Both the position numbers and the translations under genes were made by a program. Below, piece by piece: positions 6,668 to 12,284 of a stretch of 12,284 nucleotides of DNA. The DNA lies in assembly GCA_021828925.1 (NCBI GenBank), contig JAJZCT010000037.1, forward strand, positions 1-12,284. The letters are read 5' to 3'. Positions within the stretch are counted from its first letter, which is position 1, and every line of letters starts with the position of its first letter. The DNA is from Planctomycetota bacterium. GTDB lineage: Bacteria; Planctomycetota; Phycisphaerae; WQYP01. Under the pieces are notes generated by a model. That model did not search any database. It was not told where the DNA came from and was given only the letters and a program-made list of their open reading frames with translations.

Positions 6668-8149
6668 ATGCGTTTAGATTCCTCTCAACACATGCGAATG
6701 GAGCAGCGAATGAAGCTGGCTCCACGGATGATTCAGTCCATGGAAATACTGCAATTAGCGACCATGGCATTGGAAGAACGCATTGATCAGGAACTTGCAG
6801 CCAATCCGGTCCTTGAGCGAGAGGAATCCACGTTGGATCAAGGCCCGGATCTTACCCCCGTCGCCGGGATACCGCCGGAAGCTTCCGCGCCGACCGGGAC
6901 GGAAACATCGCCTTCGAGCGCGACAACTGACGGAGAACCGAGTCGCGACGGCTTTGAGGATTACATTCCCGGCCAGCGCCTTTCTTCCGCCAAGGCCGGC
7001 GATCGTGATCCGAAAATGGAGGCAATGGCCAATACCGTCGCACGCGGTGCTTCATTGCAGGAAGAACTGCACCAGCAATGGAACATGATTGACGACATCG
7101 CCCCGGCGATTCATCGCGGCGGGTCGGTTTTAATTGATTGGGTGGATGAAGACGGTTTTCTGCGCGACAGTCTGGATACCATTTGCCGCGAGTTGCCGAA
7201 CGGCGTGCGCCGGGAGGACCTGGAAAAGGCACTGCCGATACTTCAACAGCGACTGGAACCCGCGGGTGTATGCGCACGGGACTTGAAGGAATCACTGCTG
7301 TTGCAGATTGATGCCATCAGTCGCGATCAGGGCCTGGACCTCTCGGCAGCCCGGACTTTAATCAGCCGGTATCTGGAAGATCTGGAACTCAACCGCCTGC
7401 CGCATATCGCGGCGAAAAGTGGCTGGTCGCTTGAGCAGATCAACGAAGCGAAATCGTTCATGGCCCGTCATCTGCACCCGCGGCCGGGCCGGTTACTGGT
7501 GGACAGACAGGTTCCCGTGGTTGCGCCGGATGCGATCATTGAACCGGATGAGCACACGGGCGAATATCGCATCCGTCTGACCGATGACCGCTTACCTCGG
7601 TTATGTATTAATTCCATGTACAGCCGCATGGCCCGCGCCCGATCCGTGGATAGCAACACGCGCCACTTTATTTCCAATAATATCCGTAATGCCCGCTGGC
7701 TTATTGAGGCCATCGAACAGCGCCGCAATACCCTGATGAGGGTATTGCGTGTGGTGGTCGATGCGCAAAAAGATTTTATTGACATGGGCCCTGAATTTCT
7801 CAAGCCGCTTCCCATGACCAGTGTGGCCGATCAACTTGGCATTCATGTTGCCACGGTCAGCCGAGCGGTAGCCGATAAATATGTGCAGACGCCGCGCGGT
7901 ATTTTTCCATTGCGCGCTTTTTTCAGCGGCGGCATGGAAAATTCATCGGGAGAAACCGTGAGTTTCGATGCCATTAAGGCCAAACTGATGGACGTTATTG
8001 CGGAAGAAGACAAGCTCAATCCGCTCAATGATGATGAAATTGTTGAAAAGCTGAAAGCCAAGGGCCTGACGCTGGCCCGACGGACGGTGGCCAAATATCG
8101 AAAAATCTGCAGGATAGCGCCCGCACGGCAGCGGCGGCACTTCGGATAG
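6668..8149 (+). CDS. rpoN: RNA polymerase sigma-54 factor
   Basis: Alternative sigma factor that recognises -24/-12 promoters and needs AAA+ activators to open DNA. It is 493 residues long, within the normal range. Region I (about 9-50) is Gln- and Leu-rich with LAPRMIQSMEILQLA and the ELAANPVLE motif. An acidic, Pro/Ser-rich linker follows (about 51-115). The core-binding domain covers about 120-290. The helix-turn-helix is MTSVADQLGIHVATVSRAVA (383-402), followed by KYVQTPRGIFPLRAFFSGG. The RpoN box ARRTVAKYR (470-478), which reads the -24 element, is intact. The ATG has an AGG 8 nt upstream. It is divergent from ispF. The usual neighbours hpf or ptsN/lptB are absent, and tyrS follows in the same direction. 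No sigma-54 activator is encoded here, so its regulon cannot be inferred. Confidence 0.98.
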   Translation: MRLDSSQHMRMEQRMKLAPRMIQSMEILQLATMALEERIDQELAANPVLEREESTLDQGPDLTPVAGIPPEASAPTGTETSPSSATTDGEPSRDGFEDYIPGQRLSSAKAGDRDPKMEAMANTVARGASLQEELHQQWNMIDDIAPAIHRGGSVLIDWVDEDGFLRDSLDTICRELPNGVRREDLEKALPILQQRLEPAGVCARDLKESLLLQIDAISRDQGLDLSAARTLISRYLEDLELNRLPHIAAKSGWSLEQINEAKSFMARHLHPRPGRLLVDRQVPVVAPDAIIEPDEHTGEYRIRLTDDRLPRLCINSMYSRMARARSVDSNTRHFISNNIRNARWLIEAIEQRRNTLMRVLRVVVDAQKDFIDMGPEFLKPLPMTSVADQLGIHVATVSRAVADKYVQTPRGIFPLRAFFSGGMENSSGETVSFDAIKAKLMDVIAEEDKLNPLNDDEIVEKLKAKGLTLARRTVAKYRKICRIAPARQRRHFG

Positions 8150-8170
8150 GAGCGGCGGAGGGGATATTCG

Positions 8171-8278
8171 ATGTCAGGCTTGTATGTGCCGCTGAGAGCC
8201 AATTTTGATCTTGGACAGAGCGTAGCGGTGCACGATTCAAGATGCCATGATCCTGGTGATTGCGGGCAATACTTATGA
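8171..8278 (+). CDS. Candidate 35-residue ORF after rpoN
   Basis: A short frame starting MSGLYVPLR and ending CGQYL. Its support is a very good ribosome binding site: GGAGGGG at 8157-8163, 7 nt before the ATG and 8 bases after the rpoN stop. I recognise no domain and see no membrane segment. It contains two Cys and two Tyr. It could be a small gene translationally linked to rpoN, a leader peptide, or the broken 5' end of a lost gene, since the next frame continues with protein-like sequence to the tyrS start. Short ORFs like this arise easily by chance. Confidence 0.3.
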   Translation: MSGLYVPLRANFDLGQSVAVHDSRCHDPGDCGQYL

Positions 8279-8333
8279 AGAACATTATCGTTTCGACGAA
8301 GCGGAAGAACAGATTACTTTTGGAGCTACTTAA
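8247..8333 (+). CDS. Candidate 28-residue ORF abutting tyrS
   Basis: A frame from ATG 8247 begins MILVIAGNTYEEHYRF and ends with a TAA directly followed by the tyrS ATG. It has two Tyr codons, at positions 10 and 14, and an acidic middle. The tyrS Shine-Dalgarno GGAG (8322-8325) lies inside it, so ribosomes finishing it would be placed on the tyrS start. Its own start has no good ribosome binding site. It overlaps the 8171 ORF in a different frame. It could be a translationally coupled leader, a remnant of a longer gene, or chance. Confidence 0.2.
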   Translation: MILVIAGNTYEEHYRFDEAEEQITFGAT

Positions 8334-9581
8334 ATGACTGGTTCGGCCAATGACAATCTTACCGATGCAATGGAAAAGCTCCTCAAGGGCGTTGATCATC
8401 TTTATTCCGAAGCGGAATTAAAGAATCGGCTGGTGCAAGCGGCAAAAGACCGCCGGCAACTGCGCATTAAACTCGGTATGGACCCCACAGCTCCGGATTT
8501 ACATCTTGGTCATGCGGTGGTGTTGCGTAAATTGCGGCAATTTCAGGATTTGGGGCACCGCGCGGTACTGATTATTGGAGACTTTACCGCCATGATCGGC
8601 GACCCAACGGGCAAAAAGAAAACTCGGCCGGTGCTTTCCGCACAGCAGGTGGAGGAAAATGCAAAAACGTATTTTGCGCAAGCTGGGAAAATTCTGGATA
8701 CCAGTGCTGAAAAGCTGGAAATTCGCCGGAACAGCGAGTGGTTATCAGCGATGAACTTCGCAGACGCTTTGCGGCTGGCGCAACAGATGACCGTGGCACG
8801 CATGCTGGAGCGAGACACGTTCAACGAACGATACAAGGCCGGTGAGGCTATTTATATTCATGAGTTTATGTATCCATTGATGCAGGGATGGGACTCGGTG
8901 ATGATTCAGGCCGACGTGGAACTCGGCGGAACGGATCAGACATTTAATAATCTTGTTGGCCGGGATTTGCAGGCTGCTCAGGGGCAGCATCCGCAAATTG
9001 TCATGATAATGCCCATTCTCTGCGGTACGGATGGCGTGCAGAAAATGGGGAAATCTCTGGGGAATTATGTTGGGGTTTCAGAATCACCGCAGGAGCAGTT
9101 TGGAAAAGTCATGAGCATTCCGGATTCCCTGATGAAGCAGTGGTTTGAACTTTGTACAGCTTTATCGCCACAGGAAATTGCCACGTTAGCCGATGGTAAC
9201 CAAACCCACCCCCGTCAGGCCAAAGAGTATCTGGCACGCTTGATCGTGGAACAATTTCACAACGCGTCCGATGCCCAGGCCGCCGCCGACGATTTCCGTC
9301 GCCGATTTTCCGAGGGACAGCTACCGCAGGAAATTGGCGTGCAGGAAATTGACCCTGCCCTGCTCACGAATGGACAACTCGGCCTGCTGACGTTGATCAA
9401 GGCGGTCGGTTTTGCTCCATCCACGAGTGAAGCCCGGCGATTGGTGGAAAGCGGCGCGGTAAGTTTTGACGGTAATAAGGTCGTGGATCCAAGAATACAG
9501 GTATCCGTGAGCCATGCACCGATCCTGCAGATCGGCAAGCGGCGGGTCTGCAAAGTTACGACTCGGCAATCCAGCGTATGA
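8334..9581 (+). CDS. tyrS: Tyrosyl-tRNA synthetase
   Basis: Class I aminoacyl-tRNA synthetase that charges tRNA-Tyr. It is 415 residues long, normal for the bacterial enzyme. The Rossmann catalytic domain starts near LRIKLGMDPTAPDLHLGH, with the HIGH motif as HLGH (57-60). GDFTAMIGDPTGKKKTRP (82-99) and VELGGTDQTFN are family segments, and the KMSKS loop reads KMGKS (237-241). The C-terminal S4 RNA-binding domain (about 348-410) has the ARRLVESGAVSFDG pattern. The style (HLGHAVVLRKL, KMGKS, length) resembles the TyrZ-type subgroup more than E. coli TyrS. I chose the ATG at 8334 because GGAG lies 8 nt upstream. It lies 184 bp after rpoN in the same direction, and the gap holds the two tiny ORFs described above. 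Confidence 0.97.
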   Translation: MTGSANDNLTDAMEKLLKGVDHLYSEAELKNRLVQAAKDRRQLRIKLGMDPTAPDLHLGHAVVLRKLRQFQDLGHRAVLIIGDFTAMIGDPTGKKKTRPVLSAQQVEENAKTYFAQAGKILDTSAEKLEIRRNSEWLSAMNFADALRLAQQMTVARMLERDTFNERYKAGEAIYIHEFMYPLMQGWDSVMIQADVELGGTDQTFNNLVGRDLQAAQGQHPQIVMIMPILCGTDGVQKMGKSLGNYVGVSESPQEQFGKVMSIPDSLMKQWFELCTALSPQEIATLADGNQTHPRQAKEYLARLIVEQFHNASDAQAAADDFRRRFSEGQLPQEIGVQEIDPALLTNGQLGLLTLIKAVGFAPSTSEARRLVESGAVSFDGNKVVDPRIQVSVSHAPILQIGKRRVCKVTTRQSSV

Positions 9582-9678
9582 CGATTAACCCGCTTTACGA
9601 GCGATCCGTTGCGGCCCGCCTTTGTCATGGTTTAACAGCCGCGAGTCACGACGACCAGCTACCGGTATATTCGCATAA

Positions 9679-9819
9679 TTAAAGCGGCCAATACAGGGTA
9701 TTGTCTGGCGATCGATCCAACACCATGCGATGAATCGATGGATCACACATCTGCCGGAGCTGTGCTTCGATCGTTACGGTTGGATTAATTTCACCCCCAG
9801 AACATTCAATTTTTGCCAC
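9679..9819 (-). CDS. Candidate 46-residue ORF overlapping the MATE gene end
   Basis: On the minus strand a frame from GTG 9819 overlaps the last 46 bases of the MATE gene in another frame and runs to a TAA at 9679. Its downstream half (EAQLRQMCDPSIHRMVLDRS, then PDNTLYWPL) reads more like a protein than expected by chance. The GTG has no clear Shine-Dalgarno, and an internal ATG has none either. I recognise no family. It could be a small overlapping gene, the relic of a gene that once followed MATE, or chance. Confidence 0.2.
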   Translation of the reverse strand: MAKIECSGGEINPTVTIEAQLRQMCDPSIHRMVLDRSPDNTLYWPL

Positions 9820-11186
9820 GCCAGGCTATTCCACCGCAAAAAACTCCAAATGCCCGAAATACACACATAAAGTGTCGCCATGGTCCAAGGCCCGGACGCC
9901 CCCCACGACGGCTCAACATACATGACCAGTCCCCCACCAACCACGCAAAGTCCCCATGCCAGAGCGGTGGTATAAAGCGTTGGCACCAGCGTGTCCCCAG
10001 CCCCGCGCAAGGCACCAAGATACACAATATTCATGCCATCGAATATCTGAAAAATCGCGGAAAATATCAGCAGCCTTTCAGCAATAATCCGTTGGGCGGG
10101 CGGTCCGAGCATGAAACTGGCCAACGCTCCGCGAAAAAATAAAAAGATCAGTCCGCAAACACCCATATATATCATGCTGATAACCACCGCCCAGCGGGCA
10201 GCGGATTTGGCACCGGGTATGTCATGCTGGCCAATTCGCCGGCCCACCAAAGCGCAGGCGGCCATACTCATTCCAACCGCCGGCATAAAGGACAAACTCA
10301 AGTAGCGCATTACGGCACTTTGTGCCTCGGCTGCGGCGGAGCCGAAATGATCCACCCACGCCAGAGAAAAAATGGTCCAGCAGAGAATATCACTTGATGA
10401 TTGCAGTGCCGCAGGCAGTCCGATACGCAATACCTGCCACAATTTGGTGCAGTCCAAGGGCCACGCCCGCGCGGTATGAAACCGGATGCGATACGATTGC
10501 GCGAAAAAAATACTCAACAAAATTCCCAGCGATACACCGGAAGCAATACTCGTTGCCCAGGCAGCGCCAAGCAATTCCAGCCTTGGCGCGCCAAGGTGAC
10601 CGAAAATCAATATCCAATCCAAAATCAGATTAACCACATTGCCCGCAAAACCAGCGGTAAACTGATGAATTGGACGGTGCACTCCCAGAAAGAAATTTCC
10701 CAATATGGAATTGGCAAAGTTAACGGGAGCAATGGCCAGCATGATCTGCGCAAAAAGCGTTTCCAGATGCAGCAGAGATCCGTGGTGGCCTAACAGTTTA
10801 AACGCCCAGGGAACCAGCGGAATCAGCGGAACAAAAATCAGTGCCGATCCAATCGCCAGCCACAAACCTTGCCATGCAAACAGTGCTGGAGCATCGACTT
10901 GCTGCCGCCCCAGCGATTGCGCCGAAAGCGTATTGATAACTCCCGCCACGCCGACACAGGCGGACACCAGTACCCATACGCTGATTCCGCCATTAAAAGC
11001 CGCCGCAAGATTTACACCATGCGCATGATTCTCACGGTCCACAATGGATAGCATCCAGCCGTCCATAAACTGCATAAGCGTATAGCTGATGGTTCCGGCA
11101 ATAGTAGGAAAGGCCAGACGCAAAAGAGCTGTCAGCACCCCTGAAACGGTGCTTGGATTTACGTTTTCAGTATTTTTTTCACTCAT
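9774..11186 (-). CDS. MATE family multidrug/toxin efflux transporter
   Basis: Inner-membrane antiporter of the MATE (NorM/DinF-like) family, which uses a Na+ or H+ gradient to export cationic drugs or metabolites. The substrate is unknown here. It is 470 residues long, with about 12 hydrophobic helices in two six-helix halves. Family features are the first-helix region LRLAFPTIAGTISYTLMQFM with MDGW (about 47-50), the NLILDWILIFG segment of the N-terminal half, GLPAALQSSSD at the start of the second half, and RGAGDT near the C-terminus. The ATG is preceded only by a weak GGCGGGC. It is divergent from the small membrane protein gene with 61 bp between, so the two may share a control region. 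No adjacent regulator gene hints at a ligand. Confidence 0.93.
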   Translation of the reverse strand: MSEKNTENVNPSTVSGVLTALLRLAFPTIAGTISYTLMQFMDGWMLSIVDRENHAHGVNLAAAFNGGISVWVLVSACVGVAGVINTLSAQSLGRQQVDAPALFAWQGLWLAIGSALIFVPLIPLVPWAFKLLGHHGSLLHLETLFAQIMLAIAPVNFANSILGNFFLGVHRPIHQFTAGFAGNVVNLILDWILIFGHLGAPRLELLGAAWATSIASGVSLGILLSIFFAQSYRIRFHTARAWPLDCTKLWQVLRIGLPAALQSSSDILCWTIFSLAWVDHFGSAAAEAQSAVMRYLSLSFMPAVGMSMAACALVGRRIGQHDIPGAKSAARWAVVISMIYMGVCGLIFLFFRGALASFMLGPPAQRIIAERLLIFSAIFQIFDGMNIVYLGALRGAGDTLVPTLYTTALAWGLCVVGGGLVMYVEPSWGASGPWTMATLYVCISGIWSFLRWNSLAWQKLNVLGVKLIQP

Positions 11187-11247
11187 CGCTTGCCCGCCAA
11201 GCCCGGTTCACACTAAAATCTCAACGTTTGATAAAGGAAGCCTCAAT

Positions 11248-11616
11248 ATGAGTCAGGAAATATTAACCCTTGATCCCGCATCGTTCGTTCCCTGCCATGA
11301 AAACAATCAGGCAGTCGGGCCCGTTCACACCCTGGCTTGGCTGATTGTACTGGCTGGCGGTATAGCTTGTCTGATTGTTAATTGGATTGTGCATTTTAAT
11401 TACCTTCCACACGCCCCTATCGCCGAATACGGATTCGCCGGAGCGCTGGATCTGGAGTTGCATATTCTCGGCTGCACCATAGCGGGCATTGCCGTGGGCA
11501 TTTCCCCGAAGGTCAAAGCCGCAATGACGTTGAGTATTCTGGTACTGGTAGCGAATTTGGCATTTTACGCATTGATCTTTCTCTTTGGGCCGTTCACCAG
11601 TTTGCCGGTACGGTGA
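11248..11616 (+). CDS. Small three-helix membrane protein, unknown function
   Basis: 122 residues. After a polar N-terminus with one Cys (about 1-26), three hydrophobic segments are visible at about 28-50, 70-86 and 91-114, with a short KVK basic loop between the last two. An acidic and His-containing stretch (about 54-72) lies between helices one and two. I do not recognise a family. I chose the ATG at 11248 because AAAGGAAG (11233-11240) lies 7 nt upstream. The frame is open further upstream, but that would run antisense into the MATE gene. It is divergent from the MATE gene and 142 bp ahead of the next unknown gene. Confidence 0.75.
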   Translation: MSQEILTLDPASFVPCHENNQAVGPVHTLAWLIVLAGGIACLIVNWIVHFNYLPHAPIAEYGFAGALDLELHILGCTIAGIAVGISPKVKAAMTLSILVLVANLAFYALIFLFGPFTSLPVR

Positions 11617-11758
11617 ATACAGAGCTTCGCACCGGCAGGCAAAAGACAGCGTGCCGCCGATCCAGCTCACTGCGTTTATCTTGCCCGTGCACCGATATCG
11701 ACGAAGCCAGTAAGAGGGGTATTGCCCAGCAAGCACCACGCTTTGGGGTAGCGCAGTT

Positions 11759-12121
11759 ATGCAGAGCGATAATGAATTTGTCGGCAAAAGCATTCTCGTT
11801 GGCCTGACGTACCTTGATCGCAAGGGCCAATTGCTGCGTCAATTGCAATACCACGGTGTTATTTCGCGAATTACCGCAAAAGGAATCTTTATTCGTTTAC
11901 CGAACGGCAAAGATCAGTGCTCGTTACCCCCTGACACGTCCGTGCTCAAGCAGGCAATGCCTGCCAATTATCGATTACGATCAACCGGCGAAATTGTTAC
12001 AAATCCGGATTACCTGGCGCAGTGGACCATTACCAAACGGGGCCGGCCCGATGAGGATAAGCCCGATCCGCAAAAAGCAATGGCTCGCAAAAAGCCCAAT
12101 CGGACATCGCGAAAAAAATAG
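11759..12121 (+). CDS. Conserved-looking protein of unknown function
   Basis: 120 residues, soluble, no signal peptide. The N-terminal part (about 5-75) looks like a small beta-rich domain: GKSILVGLTYLD, then QLQYHGVISRI, GIFIRLPNG, SLPPD, followed by YRLRSTGEIVTNPDY and W-T-I. From memory this arrangement (LVG-T-Y-D, HG-I, LPPD, EYRLRSTGE-V-NPD, W) recurs in uncharacterised bacterial proteins, but I cannot name a family. The C-terminus (about 92-120) is a Lys/Arg/Pro-rich tail that could bind nucleic acid or be disordered. The ATG has only a weak GGGG at 11745-11748. It follows the three-helix protein by 142 bp on the same strand, with no clear terminator between. Confidence 0.75.
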   Translation: MQSDNEFVGKSILVGLTYLDRKGQLLRQLQYHGVISRITAKGIFIRLPNGKDQCSLPPDTSVLKQAMPANYRLRSTGEIVTNPDYLAQWTITKRGRPDEDKPDPQKAMARKKPNRTSRKK

Positions 12122-12219
12122 GTTCGGAATTTTGACTGGTCTCTTTGGCGTTGGGTGGGCTGCTTGCGTAACACAATTTCGAGCCGTTCAAACGCGACGT
12201 GCTTCCGGAGAGTTCTGAA

Positions 12220-12242
12220 TGCTCCGGTGCTTCGGCACAGCA
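12220..12242 (+). other. Bulged UUCG-loop hairpin near the right edge
   Basis: GTGC-TTCG-GCAC (12227-12238) forms a 4-bp stem with the stable UUCG tetraloop. It is extended by TGCT/AGCA (12220-12223 with 12239-12242) around a 3-nt bulge CCG. It lies about 100 nt after the stop of the upstream gene. No T-run follows on either strand, so it is only weakly terminator-like. The rest of 12122-12284 holds no gene I can support. An ATG at 12260 opens a frame that leaves the window after 8 codons and has no ribosome binding site. Confidence 0.3.
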
Positions 12243-12284
12243 CGAATTCTGGCCTGCTGATGGCATTTGCGGTGGAAACAGCCC

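Noticed and set aside
9714..9755. GATCCA/TGGATC inverted repeat between tyrS and the MATE gene
   Set aside because: A six-base match with a long loop and no T-run. This is expected by chance, and convergent genes do not require it.
11626..11670. CGGCA/TGCCG inverted repeat after the three-helix protein as a terminator
   Set aside because: A five-pair stem with a loop of over ten bases and no T-run.

Overview
The window is an ordinary stretch of chromosome from a Gram-negative-type bacterium, with densely packed housekeeping genes. By reading I found no CRISPR array, transposase, integrase, phage gene, toxin-antitoxin pair, tRNA or rRNA. A planctomycete (Planctomycetota, perhaps Phycisphaerae) is my best guess. 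The grounds are an exported protein with a PEP-CTERM-like tail ending in four arginines, a divergent RuvC, a short lipoprotein-type SppA, a sigma-54 gene and single small genes scattered in short operons. This is inference from protein style, not a database result.

Layout. 1-353 has no convincing gene. It holds a possible promoter and a near-perfect 17-bp hairpin that ends 1 nt before the Shine-Dalgarno of the exported protein gene (354-1226, +). Next comes a forward cluster: ilvC (ketol-acid reductoisomerase, 1358-2380), a vicinal-oxygen-chelate (VOC/glyoxalase-fold) protein (2427-2861) and an S49 signal peptide peptidase lipoprotein (2900-3946). It runs tail-to-tail, with only 19 bp between, into a reverse cluster read as ispF (6343-5858), ruvC (5796-5311) and rmuC (5240-3966). 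That cluster combines isoprenoid synthesis with two DNA recombination/repair functions.

The 324-bp gap 6344-6667 is a divergent promoter region between ispF and rpoN. It carries a perfect TATAAT and, just upstream of the rpoN ribosome binding site, a perfect 8-bp hairpin with a 3-nt loop. rpoN (sigma-54, 6668-8149, +) is followed by a 184-bp gap with two very short overlapping ORFs and then tyrS (8334-9581, +). A MATE-family transporter is encoded on the minus strand (11186-9774). Divergent from it is a small three-helix membrane protein (11248-11616, +), followed by a conserved-looking protein of unknown function (11759-12121, +). The last 160 bases hold no gene I can support, only a small UUCG-loop hairpin.

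I see no new defence, mobile or biosynthetic system. The items most worth a second look are the two leader hairpins that abut ribosome binding sites (before the PEP-CTERM-like gene and before rpoN), the unusual cofactor-loop sequence of IlvC, the tiny Tyr-containing ORF that ends exactly at the tyrS start codon, and the two small proteins at the right end that I cannot assign.
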